Assembly: GCA_020052135.1 (NCBI GenBank) | Contig: JAGVPS010000100.1 | Span: 1 to 7,246, forward strand | Origin: Minisyncoccota bacterium | GTDB lineage: Bacteria; Patescibacteriota; Minisyncoccia; UBA6257; 1-14-0-10-40-38 | Direction of reading: 5' to 3' | DNA length: 7,246 nt | In this document: in pieces, positions 1 to 5,834 of the stretch | Numbering within the stretch: the stretch's first letter is position 1 | How the letters are laid out: every line of letters begins with the position of its first letter | Made by a program: the position numbers and the translations under genes | The notes under the pieces: model-generated | Database searches by the model: none | Told to the model about the DNA's origin: nothing | Seen by the model: only the letters and a program-made list of their open reading frames with translations

Positions 1-84
1 GGAAGATTTTTAAGAAATTCCTTATGATATTCTAGATTCTATTTTCTAGTCTCTACTTTCTGCATCCTCACGTAAGTGAGATGC
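1..84 (-). repeat. 23S insertion 1, near helix 68, left part outside window
   Basis: AT-rich stretch in place of the apical part of 23S helix 68 (E. coli about 1845). It contains words of the TAGATTCTA / TTTCTAGTCTCTA type, unlike the other insertions, and ends with a terminal hairpin at 62-84, GCAT-c-CTCAC, loop gtaa, GTGAG-ATGC. That end hairpin closely matches the right-end hairpins of the insertions at 889-1042 and 2562-2710 (all end GTGAGATGC), which suggests one family with exchangeable cores. The partner hairpin on the other side would lie outside the window. Confidence 0.7.
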
Positions 85-206
85 GATCGCCACCGTTAAC
101 CTTCTCGCATCGGTCAGGTGTCACCCCCTATACATCATCTTGCGATTTCGCAGGGAGCTGTGTTTTTGGTAAACAGTCGCCAGAGATACTTTCGCTGCGG
201 CCCATC

Positions 207-339
207 GTGCCGCTACGCGGCACTCAAGTTCAAAATTGAAAAATCAAAGTTTAAAATGGCAGTTTAAAATTATAAAATTTTGCATTGTCATTTTGCATTT
301 TGAGATTTACATTTTGCATTAAGTGTCGTGTAGCGACAC
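207..339 (-). repeat. 23S insertion 2, helix 63 region, AAAATG-type palindrome
   Basis: Lies where E. coli has the variable helix 63 (about 1710-1740). Left hairpin 207-223 is GTGCCGC-tac-GCGGCAC, seven perfect pairs with a three-base loop. Right hairpin 323-339 is GTGTCGT-gta-GCGACAC with one T-G wobble. Between them is about 100 bp of AT-rich sequence whose two halves are imperfect inverted repeats: the left arm reads CAAAATTGAAAAATCAAAG and the right arm, reverse-complemented, reads CAAAATGTAAATCTCAAAATG (first 20 bases AAAATGTAAATCTCAAAATG). The centre is AAAATT-ataa-AATTTT. There is no ORF or transposase and nothing that looks like a self-splicing intron. Confidence 0.85.
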
Positions 340-888
340 GACAGGCAGGCCTTATACCGAAGGTACGGCCGCTTTTTTGCCGAGTTCCTTAGCGAGAAAT
401 CACTCGTTCCCCTTGGGCTACTCGCCCTATCCACCAGTGTCGGTTTACGGTACGATGCCTCTTTTCTAAACTTAGAAGTTTTTCTTGGAAGGCTCTTCGA
501 TGACATTAATCAGGTAAAAACCTGATCTTATGAAGGCATACGCAAGTCGTCATTAAAGACAGACAGCCGGATTTGCCAGACTGCCCAGGCTCACGCCCCC
601 AACGCCAAACCAGTAAGACGCGTCATCTCATTTCCTCCGTCACTCCATCGCACAAAAAGAGGCGGGCCGGAATATTAACCGGCTTCCCATCAGCTTCGGT
701 TCTCACCATTGCCTTAGGATCGCCTAACCCGTGGTTGATTGCCATTGCCACGGAAACCTTGGATTTTCGGGGTGCCCGTTTCTCACGGGCAATGTGGTTA
801 CTTATGCCAACATTTTCTCTTCCTAGCGCTCCAATCGCCCTCGCGGGTCAATCTTCAGCGCACTAGAAATGCTCTCCTACCGCGTCAC

Positions 889-1042
889 GCACCTCACTAA
901 AGTTTGGTGCTACAAAATGCAAAGTGTAAATCTCAAAATTTAAAATTATGGAGTGAAAATTTGAATAAATTTTCACGATTCATACATTTTCCATTTTGAT
1001 TTTTTAATTTTACATTTGAAGCATCTCGCCTTAGTGAGATGC
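889..1042 (-). repeat. 23S insertion 3, helix 45, AAAATG-type palindrome
   Basis: Occupies the tip of helix 45 (E. coli about 1170). The host stem is still visible: on the plus strand GCGTCACGC (882-890) pairs with GCATGACAC (1041-1049) through wobbles, so the element extends a native helix. The left end hairpin is GCACC (889-893) with GGTGC (906-910); the right end hairpin at 1021-1042 is GCATCTCGC-ctta-GTGAGATGC, nine pairs counting one wobble. The core is a long imperfect palindrome with arms of the type AAAATGCAAAGTGTAAA and a centre GTGAAAATTT-gaat-AAATTTTCAC, ten perfect pairs. Helix 45 is one of the two known sites of RNase III-excised intervening sequences in Salmonella 23S (established knowledge). 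Excision here is inference. Confidence 0.9.
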
Positions 1043-1573
1043 ATGACACCCGTGTCTTCGGCACGATGCTTAGCCCCGGTACATTTTCGGCGCCACGGAC
1101 CACGCCCTTGCGGGCTTTGAGCAGTGAGTTGTTACACACTCTTTAAAGGATGGCTACCTCTAAGCCAACCTCCTGCCTGTCTATGGTACATGACTACCTT
1201 TAACACTGAGCATCGATTTAGGGGCCTTAGACGACGATCTGGGCTGTTCCCCTTGCGACCATGGAGCTTTGCCCCCACGGTCTGACTACCTCTTATATCT
1301 ATAGTATTCGGAGTTTGATTGGGTGGCCGAGCTTTCGCCCATTACCACTCATCCAGTGCTCTACCCCTATAGACAATTACAGAGGCGCTAGTCCTAAAAC
1401 TATTTCGGAGAGAACCAGCTATTACCAGGCTCGATTAGCTTTTCACTTCTTACCTCAGGTCATCCGAGGGTGTTGCACAACCCACCGGTTCGGACCTCCA
1501 CGGGTTTTTACGCCCGCTTCATCCTGCCCAAGGCAAGCTCGCACTGGCTTCGGGTCTTACACATACGACTAGG

Positions 1574-1668
1574 CCACTGCTCCGCAGTGGAATTTCTAAT
1601 ACCTAATATCTAATTCCTAATTTAGGAATTGGTACTTGGAAATTAGTTATTCCAATGCGAAGCATCGG
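1574..1668 (-). repeat. 23S insertion 4, helix 35a region, TAATTCCTAA-type palindrome
   Basis: Sits between the block reading GGGTCTTACACATACGACT and CGCCCTTTTAAGACTCGG, roughly E. coli 640-655. The left hairpin at 1574-1590 is CCACTGC-tcc-GCAGTGG. The right hairpin at 1652-1668 is CCaATGC-gaa-GCATcGG, with one A-C mismatch. The core consists of repeated words TTCTAAT, CCTAAT, TAATTCCTAA, followed by TTAGGAATT and GGAAATTAG, which fold back as a palindrome. The plan is the same as insertion 5 but the core words differ from the AAAATG elements. Confidence 0.85.
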
Positions 1669-1778
1669 CACGCCCTTTTAAGACTCGGTTTCCCTACGGG
1701 TCCATCCGTCACGCGGACTTACCCTTGCCGTATCCATAAAGTCGTTGGCTCATTCTTCAATAGGCACACGGTTACACA

Positions 1779-1920
1779 CCACTGCGTAGCAGTGGAATTT
1801 CTAAGCTCTAATTTCTAATTTCCAAATAAATCCCAATGTCCAAATTTTAAAATTCAGTCATTAGATATTGATTAGGAATTAGGTTAATTAGGAATTAGTC
1901 ATTCCAGTGCTACGCACTGG
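1779..1920 (-). repeat. 23S insertion 5, helix 25, TAATTCCTAA-type palindrome
   Basis: Replaces the tip of helix 25 (E. coli about 535-560). The left hairpin at 1779-1795 is CCACTGC-gta-GCAGTGG and the right hairpin at 1904-1920 is CCAGTGC-tac-GCACTGG, both with seven perfect pairs and three-base loops. The core has TTCTAAGCTCTAATTTCTAA on the left and repeated TTAGGAATTAG words on the right. The left hairpin stem is identical to that of insertion 4, so the two are likely copies of one element. Helix 25 is the other classical intervening-sequence site in enterobacterial 23S rRNA (established knowledge). Confidence 0.9.
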
Positions 1921-1982
1921 CCGTGCTTCCGTTTCTTGTAGGCATATGGTTTCAGATTCTATTTCATCCCCCTTCCGGGGTG

Positions 1983-2019
<37 letters not shown>

Positions 2020-2102
2020 ATCACTAAACGTATTTAGCCTTGCCGGATAGTACCGGCAGATTCCCTCAAAGTTTATTTGCCTCGAGGTACTCAAGAATGT
2101 AC

Positions 2103-2372
2103 ATCCTGTGTTTCACATATGTCGCGAAATTTGGAAGCTCCAGATTGAGATAATTGCGAGGCGCGACAACGAAGGTGTACGCAACGCGTACTCCGAGGAG
2201 GAACAACGATGCAAGAGCTCAATCTAGAGCTTCTTGTTTTCAAGCGGGCGAATTTGTGCCAGCTTTCTTGTTGCTCATCACTCGTGTATCTACGGATACA
2301 CTTCGCTCTTCGCGTCGCGAATCTGTCTCAAATTCGCTCCGCCAAATTCGTGTCATATGTGAAACACAGGAT
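2103..2372 (-). repeat. 23S insertion 6, long nested-palindrome insertion near E. coli 345-360
   Basis: About 270 bp placed between the native block GAGTACCTCGAGG and the block CCTGTAAGCGAAAATAAAC (minus-strand reading). Its ends are a 19-bp perfect inverted repeat, ATCCTGTGTTTCACATATG at 2103-2121 and its complement at 2354-2372, extending imperfectly to 2134 and 2341. Inside are nested hairpins: AGCTCCAGATTGAG (2136-2149) with 2218-2231 (13 of 14 pairs), GTACGC-aac-GCGTAC (2177-2191), GTGTATC-tacg-GATACAC (about 2284-2301) and TTCGCG-t-CGCGAA (about 2309-2321). It is less AT-rich than the others and shares no core words with them. Short overlapping ORFs exist but have no recognisable product; I do not call them genes. 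Confidence 0.75.
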
Positions 2373-2479
2373 TAGAACAAGAGTTTGTTTATTTTCGCTT
2401 ACAGGACTATCACCTCCTTTGGTGTCGCTTTCCAGCGACTTCAGCTAACAAACAAATTTGTAACTCTTTTCAAAGAGAC

Positions 2480-2525
2480 ATAACGCAAAGTACTATTCCG
2501 CCAGCTGGCGGAGACTCTGCGTTAT
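2480..2525 (-). repeat. Small palindromic expansion inside 23S
   Basis: ATAACGCA (2480-2487) pairs perfectly with TGCGTTAT (2518-2525), enclosing a perfect 14-base palindrome CCGCCAGCTGGCGG at 2498-2511. It falls in a variable 5' domain helix (E. coli about 290-300). The inner palindrome resembles GC-rich dispersed palindromes of Parcubacteria genomes as I remember them, so it may be an insertion, but an ordinary variable-helix length difference explains it equally well. Confidence 0.5.
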
Positions 2526-2561
2526 ATCCCTCTAAGTGTTCTCACCTTACAACCCTCATAC

Positions 2562-2710
2562 GCACCTCGCTAAAACTCGGTGCTACAAATTCAAAATGTA
2601 AATATCAAAATGTAAAATATATGAGTTCAGCTTCGCTGAACAATTTCATAATTTTTCACTTTGATTTTTCAACTTTACATTTTAGTCACATCGAATCTTA
2701 GTGAGATGCG
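2562..2710 (-). repeat. 23S insertion 7, near E. coli 270, AAAATG-type palindrome, sister of insertion 3
   Basis: Sits on a native hairpin whose stem is still visible (plus strand CTCATACG at 2555-2562 with CGCATAAG at 2709-2716). The left end GCACC (2562-2566) pairs with GGTGC (2579-2583) and is followed by TACAAA, almost the same as in insertion 3. The right end reads CTTAGTGAGATGC, identical to insertion 3, although the opposite strand of this hairpin (CACATCGAAT) has lost most pairing. The core is a palindrome with arms AAAATGTAAATATCAAAATG and a complementary right arm, capped by GTTCAGC-ttc-GCTGAAC (about 2635-2641). No coding content. Confidence 0.9.
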
Positions 2711-3004
2711 CATAAGTTTAGGCTTCCCCCTTTTGGCTCGCCGCTACTCAGGGGATATTCTGTATTGCTACAGTGTGTTTTCTACTCCTCCGCTTACTGA
2801 GATGTTTCACTTCAGCGGGTACGCTCTCTCGTCACTTATGTACGAGAGTCATCTAGGTTTACTAGATGGGGTTTTCCCATTCGGAAATCTCCGGATCACA
2901 GGTTGCTAAGCACCTCCCCGAAGCTTATCGCAGCCACGCCACGTCCTTCATCGCCGTTTAGTGTCAAGGCATCCTCCATACGCCCTTACTGACTAACCAC
3001 ACAC

Positions 3005-3109
3005 GCTCGCTCCGCGAGCTTATCAACGAATAACGAATTAATTTCGAATCTACGAATTCGTACATTCGGGTCTGATTCGCTATTCGCTGATGAGGCTTAC
3101 GAAGTAAGC
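3005..3109. repeat. Palindromic element in the 23S leader, CGAATTACGAAT-type
   Basis: Built on the same plan as the insertions within the rRNA but lying just outside the mature 5' end. The left hairpin at 3005-3019 is GCTCGC-tcc-GCGAGC and the right hairpin at 3095-3109 is GCTTAC-gaa-GTAAGC. Between them, GAATAACGAAT (3028-3038) pairs with ATTCGCTATTC (3075-3085) at 10 of 11 positions, and the centre is CGAAT, ACGAATTCGT, ATTCG (3045-3068), a near-perfect hairpin. The core words (CGAAT, ACGAATT) differ from those in the 23S insertions. Confidence 0.75.
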
Positions 3110-3349
3110 GATATTTTTCGTAACGGAAAACGCAGATACGTTCTCTGTACACAGATACTCTCCGTGCGTAGAGCGATCGCCACAGGCGACCAATTTCCGT
3201 TTTACTAACATGAAGACTAAAGACTTTTACTTAAGTATTCTTGCTTTTCGATTTTCAAGCTACAGTCGGCTCAATCGAGACTCTTTCATCGCAGGCCACT
3301 GGAGACACACACTCATCTCCACTGGCCTAAGATGAATCTTCTCCAATAA

Positions 3350-3378
3350 GAACAAAAAACCGCTCATTCAAGCGGTTT
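3350..3378 (-). terminator. Intrinsic terminator within the 23S leader (possible attenuator or sRNA terminator)
   Basis: On the minus strand AAACCGCT, loop tgaatg, AGCGGTTT is followed by TTTTGTTCTT, a normal Rho-independent terminator with eight pairs and a U-rich tail. It stands about 70-95 bases after the likely start set by the promoter at 3454-3481. An upstream GAGCGG (about 3411-3416, minus strand) repeats the 3' arm of the stem and could pair with its 5' arm CCGCT, giving a possible antiterminator. The plus-strand tail (TTTCC) is poor, so the direction is minus. Confidence 0.75.
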
Positions 3379-3453
3379 CCTAAACTCCATACAAAAGTTA
3401 GGAGGCTGGGAGCCGCTCTTTGATATGAAGGGTTATATACATTAGTAGATATT

Positions 3454-3481
3454 AGTATAGAGGGAAGAAAAATAGTGTCAA
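3454..3481 (-). promoter_or_regulatory. Promoter of the 23S unit or of a short leader RNA
   Basis: Minus-strand -35 TTGACA at 3481-3476, a 16-bp spacer, and -10 TATACT at 3459-3454, close to the sigma-70 consensus and the best promoter in the window. A start near 3447 is expected. It points toward the 23S gene with only the leader between, and lies just downstream of the terminator structure of the membrane-protein gene. Confidence 0.8.
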
Positions 3482-3496
3482 GAGGCGGTGGACACC

Positions 3497-3600
3497 ACAA
3501 AAAACCGCCTCTCATCCCGTTAGAGGCAAGTTGCTTCTGGCAACTGGCGCATCCCTCACAGATGCGCGCCTCTAACGGGACTCACGGGCGGTTTTTATGT
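3497..3600 (-). terminator. Terminator with embedded three-way junction, downstream of the TM-helix gene
   Basis: The outer stem is AAAAACCGCC (3500-3509) with GGCGGTTTTT (3587-3596), ten perfect pairs giving a T-run on both strands. After a small internal loop comes a second stem, CCCGTTAGAGGC (3516-3527) with GCCTCTAACGGG (3568-3579), twelve perfect pairs. Inside this are two more hairpins, AGTTGC-ttctg-GCAACT (3529-3545) and GCGCATC-cctcaca-GATGCGC (3547-3567), with single-base linkers, forming a compact three-way junction. A competing stem exists: AGAGGCGGT (3481-3489) with ACCGCCTCT (3504-3512). It starts 18 bases after the stop of the minus-strand channel-like gene and separates it from the 23S promoter. 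The paired core resembles an inserted palindromic element sitting in the loop of an ordinary terminator. Confidence 0.8.
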
Positions 3601-3617
3601 TTGGGAAAAACAGATTT

Positions 3618-4301
3618 CTACCGATGTCCCATTTCGTCTTTCATCCGCGCAATCCACTGATTGGCATGCTCTTTTCCGCCGAGACCAAACGCCAAACCGC
3701 CAGCGAGCGCGAGCATAGCGATGAGTCCCGTGATCAAGGTGTTGATAATCTGTACCGCAACACCCAATTGTACGAGCGCGGCAAGAAATCCAAAAATGGT
3801 AATACCCCACCAGGCAACCGTGCCGAGTGTTTTGGCTGAATGAAGCCGCGCGCCCATCACTGAAGCGCGCACCAATCCGCGTACAAAGTTAGCACCGACA
3901 AACGCGATAAGAAGGATAACCGTTGCTACAATGACGCGCGGAATGTAGTTCAAAATCTCTCTCAAAAATCCAGAAAGCGCGTCGAAGTTCAATACATCAG
4001 ACGCGGCAAGTAAAAACACCACAATAAAGAACCAGTACACGAGCTGGCCCAAGAAATGGCCGGCATTCAAATGAATGCTCCCCCGCTCAAGATAATTTTC
4101 CAAGCCAACTTGACGAAGCACTGTGTCAACTTTCAAATGAAACACAATGCGCTCAACGAGCTTAGCGAGACCCGAAGCTACTATAATGCCCACAATAACG
4201 ATGATGAGTGCTCCAATAAGTTCGGGCAGGAAGCCAGAAACTTGGAACCACACGTCCTGCAAAGAAAGCGCTAATGTATCTACCCATGCTTGAATACTCA
4301 T
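3618..4301 (-). CDS. Small TM-helix repeat membrane protein, MscS-like channel family
   Basis: A 227-residue inner-membrane protein. About five hydrophobic segments are visible at residues 24-46, 83-101, 119-137, 159-180 and 185-207. Two of them are followed by similar basic stretches (GLAKLVERIVFHLKVD at 44-59 and RGLVRASVMGARLHSAK at 141-157), the pattern of the conserved TM-helix repeat family (Pfam TM_helix) found in small relatives of mechanosensitive channels such as cyanobacterial CmpX. The last segment ends in a Gly-rich stretch AGGLAFGLGGKEHA (200-213), comparable to the pore helix of MscS-type channels. The cytoplasmic beta domain of true MscS is missing and the protein ends 14 residues later. 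A channel or osmotic role is inferred from the family; the substrate is unknown. The start is ATG 4301 with no clear Shine-Dalgarno site. It is the last gene of the minus-strand run and is followed by the structured terminator at 3497-3600. Confidence 0.85.
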   Translation of the reverse strand: MSIQAWVDTLALSLQDVWFQVSGFLPELIGALIIVIVGIIVASGLAKLVERIVFHLKVDTVLRQVGLENYLERGSIHLNAGHFLGQLVYWFFIVVFLLAASDVLNFDALSGFLREILNYIPRVIVATVILLIAFVGANFVRGLVRASVMGARLHSAKTLGTVAWWGITIFGFLAALVQLGVAVQIINTLITGLIAMLALAGGLAFGLGGKEHANQWIARMKDEMGHR

Positions 4302-4478
4302 ATAAGGTTGTATCCGAATAAAGAAATGATTTTAGCTAGACAATCCGTGCATACGCCCGTATGAGGCGCCGCACCTACCATCGACCTTTTATAAGCGTTT
4401 TATTTCTGCTTTATATATCTCTATTATACGGCACGCGCGAGATGAAGTAGGCGCTTCGTGTGGATAACTAGTAAAACA
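4302..4478. other. Intergenic leader of the TM-helix gene
   Basis: 177 bases with no ORF. On the minus strand there is a perfect -10 hexamer TATAAT (4428-4423) without a good -35, and further downstream a nested hairpin (CATAC-gccc-GTATG at 4350-4363 within GTGC/GCAC at 4347-4374). These could give the membrane-protein gene its own start and a structured 5' UTR of about 115 bases, although read-through from the genes upstream is also possible. Confidence 0.4.
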
Positions 4479-4826
4479 CTACATATCTTCCTTAAACACA
4501 TCTAGTAAATTAAAAAGTCCTTCCTTCGCTTCAGGAGAAGGATCGATGCCTCGTTCAGCGTAGAGAGTGGTGGCTTCGCTCACTCTCATATAGAGAGCCT
4601 GGACGCGGCTAGTGATCTCAAGGCGCCGCTCTGGGGAGAGCGACGCTTTGTCTAATAACAAGGAAACGTTCCCTCCTATCCCCTGTGCGCGGTTTGCAAA
4701 AGCTGCTATCCACGAATTCCCGCTACGCTCCATATCCTCCGCTACTCGCGCAGGTGCTTCCACGATTTCTCTTTGGATCTCACTAAAAGGATTCTCTGTG
4801 GTTCTTTCTCGTGCTCGCTCATTCAT
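4479..4826 (-). CDS. Hypothetical helical protein, 115 residues, coupled to a response regulator
   Basis: I do not recognise a family. The protein is soluble, charged and without cysteines, signal peptide or membrane segments. It begins with an Arg/Glu-rich stretch (MNERARERTTENPF) and continues as likely amphipathic helices (residues about 16-33, 50-60, 65-92 and 98-113), with a Pro break at SLSPERRLEI (62-71) and another at DPSPEAKEGL (95-104). Its ATG at 4826 overlaps the TGA of the preceding response regulator by four bases (ATGA), so translation is probably coupled and no separate ribosome site is needed. Tight coupling suggests that it works with the regulator, for example as a binding partner or output piece, but this is inference from position only. 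It ends in TAG at 4479. Confidence 0.8.
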   Translation of the reverse strand: MNERARERTTENPFSEIQREIVEAPARVAEDMERSGNSWIAAFANRAQGIGGNVSLLLDKASLSPERRLEITSRVQALYMRVSEATTLYAERGIDPSPEAKEGLFNLLDVFKEDM

Positions 4827-5206
4827 GCAATTCCTAATTTTTCTGTAACTTTTTTTACGATATCTTCAAGCTTCCAATCTGATTTTATAAAATATTCCCG
4901 CACGCCCAGTTCAACTCCCTCGAGAACGCGCTCCGAACCGCGGAGGTTGGTAAGTAACATAACGTGCGCATTTTTTCCCCATGAATCTTTTCGTAACTCG
5001 CGAAGCATCTCCATGCCGTCCATGACGGGCATCAAGATATCAAGCAGGATAAGATCAGGGTGTTCTTTGAGAGCCATTGCAAGAGCGACCTTTCCGTCTT
5101 CCGCGCCAAATACCACAAATCCGGAAACGGAAAATTTATCCACGAGCATTTTTCGAAGTTGCGGCTCGTCTTCGGCAATCAAGATTTTTTTCTTTGATGC
5201 GCTCAT
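4823..5206 (-). CDS. Single-domain response regulator (receiver protein, CheY-like)
   Basis: A 127-residue stand-alone receiver domain. All signature residues are present, counted from the chosen start: acidic pair E12-D13 in ILIAEDEP, phospho-acceptor D56 in LILLDILMP, the VMDG loop at 61-64, T86 in LLTN, and K108 in YFIK. The domain fills the whole protein, so there is no DNA-binding or enzymatic output; such proteins act by binding partners when phosphorylated. No histidine kinase is present in the window. The start ATG 5206 (MSASKKKILIAEDEP) fits the family and lies just after an AGAGG, which is closer than usual (2 bases); a TTG at 5227 would add seven residues. It follows the RNHCP gene after 24 bases and overlaps the next gene by ATGA. 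It ends in TGA at the normal domain length, so TGA is a stop in this genome. Confidence 0.93.
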   Translation of the reverse strand: MSASKKKILIAEDEPQLRKMLVDKFSVSGFVVFGAEDGKVALAMALKEHPDLILLDILMPVMDGMEMLRELRKDSWGKNAHVMLLTNLRGSERVLEGVELGVREYFIKSDWKLEDIVKKVTEKLGIA

Positions 5207-5230
5207 CGCCTCTTTAGCATAGAACAAATA

Positions 5231-5542
5231 CTATGGTTTAGAAACCGCCCTGCGGGCAACACGAATAAGTTCATCAACGCTGTCGTCTGTAGCAGATTCA
5301 TTATTTTTTTCATACCCGCAGGTAACGCATCGGTGCGTGATTACATATGAATCTTTTTTGGACGACACGTGAATCGGTTCCATGAGTCCGCCACAGGTTG
5401 CGGCCCTATCCCCCGGATGCACATCTACATGCTTGCTCCACAAGCACTGCGAACAATGGTTTGTGTAGCCATTACCCTCAACTTTTTCCCCGCAATGTTC
5501 GCAGGTAAAGTTTTCGATATGCCGTTTAAATGTTTGAGCCAT
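5231..5542 (-). CDS. RNHCP domain zinc-ribbon protein
   Basis: A 103-residue protein matching the RNHCP domain family, named for the conserved Arg-Asn-His-Cys-Pro motif. Here the core reads TNHCSQCLWSKHVD (residues 27-40) followed by PGDRAATCGGLMEPI (43-57), so the named Arg and Pro are replaced by Thr and Ser while the rest is kept. Cys pairs are at C14-x2-C17, C30-x2-C33 and C72-x2-C75, plus C50, typical of zinc ribbons. The C-terminal 25 residues are acidic then basic and probably a helical tail. The family function is not established to my knowledge; nucleic-acid or protein binding through zinc is inference. The start ATG 5542 puts the first zinc knuckle near the N-terminus as in relatives; no Shine-Dalgarno site is visible. 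It is the first gene of the minus-strand run leading to the receiver gene, with a possible promoter at 5564-5591. Confidence 0.88.
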   Translation of the reverse strand: MAQTFKRHIENFTCEHCGEKVEGNGYTNHCSQCLWSKHVDVHPGDRAATCGGLMEPIHVSSKKDSYVITHRCVTCGYEKNNESATDDSVDELIRVARRAVSKP

Positions 5543-5563
5543 GCGAGCTAGTAATATATATTG

Positions 5564-5591
5564 TCTATACTAGAATACTATATACTGTAAG
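5564..5591 (-). promoter_or_regulatory. Possible promoter of the RNHCP-receiver genes
   Basis: Minus-strand CTTACA (5591-5586), a 16-bp spacer and TATAGA (5569-5564), four of six matches in each box. It would start transcription about 15 bases before the RNHCP ATG. The whole 5550-5590 stretch is rich in TATA-like words, so alternative registers exist. Confidence 0.4.
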
Positions 5592-5763
5592 ACTACCGGG
5601 CCCATAGTAAAGTCCTGCCTACCGGCAGGCAGGGGTATTACGCGGCCCCGCAACTTTGAAAAACACGGGGTTGCGATTTGTTGATAAAAATCATAAGATT
5701 TTCATACAAATCGGGAACATTCGCACTGCGCCCCGTAGTAAATTTTCACCATAGGTTTTACTC
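5592..5763. other. Intergenic palindrome-rich region upstream of the tRNA
   Basis: No gene seen. Contains the palindrome CCTGCC-tacc-GGCAGG (5614-5629), similar to the GC-rich dispersed palindromes I associate with Parcubacteria genomes; an inverted repeat CGCAAC / GTTGCG (about 5649-5654 with 5670-5675); and a hairpin with outer stem GATTTGT (5675-5681) and ACAAATC (5706-5712) and inner stem AAAATC/GATTTT. The plus-strand tRNA promoter must lie here but I see no good -35/-10 pair. Confidence 0.45.
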
Positions 5764-5834
5764 GGGCCTATGGTTCAGTGGCAGAACACGGCATTCGCAT
5801 TGCCGGGACGGCGGTCCGATTCCGCCTAGGTCCA
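5764..5834 (+). tRNA. tRNA-Ala, anticodon CGC
   Basis: All four arms fold by eye. The acceptor is GGGCCTA (5764-5770) with TAGGTCC (5827-5833), including a G3-U70 pair, the alanine identity element. The D arm is GTTC-AGTGGCA-GAAC (5773-5787). The anticodon arm is CGGCA-TTCGCAT-TGCCG (5789-5805) with anticodon CGC at 5796-5798 (reads GCG). The variable loop is GGAC and the T arm is GGCGG-TCCGATT-CCGCC (5810-5826). The discriminator is A5834 and the next bases are CA, so CCA is not fully encoded. Odd points: position 55 in the T-loop is C where nearly all tRNAs have U, the D stem GTTC/GAAC is unusual for Ala, and the loop has U32-U38. It is probably a working tRNA; a degenerate or tRNA-like copy cannot be excluded. 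Confidence 0.78.

Larger units (their letters stand above)
2999..3447 (-). other. Gene-free leader of the 23S transcription unit
   Basis: About 450 bases between the promoter at 3454-3481 and the mature 23S 5' end, with no convincing ORF, no 16S gene and no tRNA. On the minus strand it holds, in order, a terminator hairpin (3350-3378), a 12-pair hairpin with one mismatch (3294-3305 with 3316-3327), the sequence CTTGAAAATCGAAAAGC (about 3244-3260), which faintly recalls the TTTGAAAAC boxA-like leader motif of Firmicutes, an eight-pair stem AACGGAAA/TTTCCGTT (3122-3129 with 3194-3201) enclosing a small TCGCC-aca-GGCGA hairpin (3177-3189), and the AT-rich element at 3005-3109. The boxA resemblance is weak and only suggestive. 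Confidence 0.6.

Noticed and set aside
2103..2372. Group I or group II intron with homing endonuclease in the 23S
   Set aside because: No catalytic core motifs recognised and no LAGLIDADG or reverse-transcriptase frame; all insertions are palindromic and short.
4823..4826. Reading TGA as glycine (Gracilibacteria/Absconditabacteria code)
   Set aside because: The receiver gene ends in TGA exactly at the normal domain end and overlaps the next start as ATGA, so TGA is a stop.
4773..5222. Plus-strand ORF of 149 codons opposite the receiver gene, and similar frames at 3597-3839, 4056-4274, 4612-4848 and 5369-5551
   Set aside because: Antisense to genes with clear domain motifs; low-complexity Ser/Arg-rich translations with no family resemblance.
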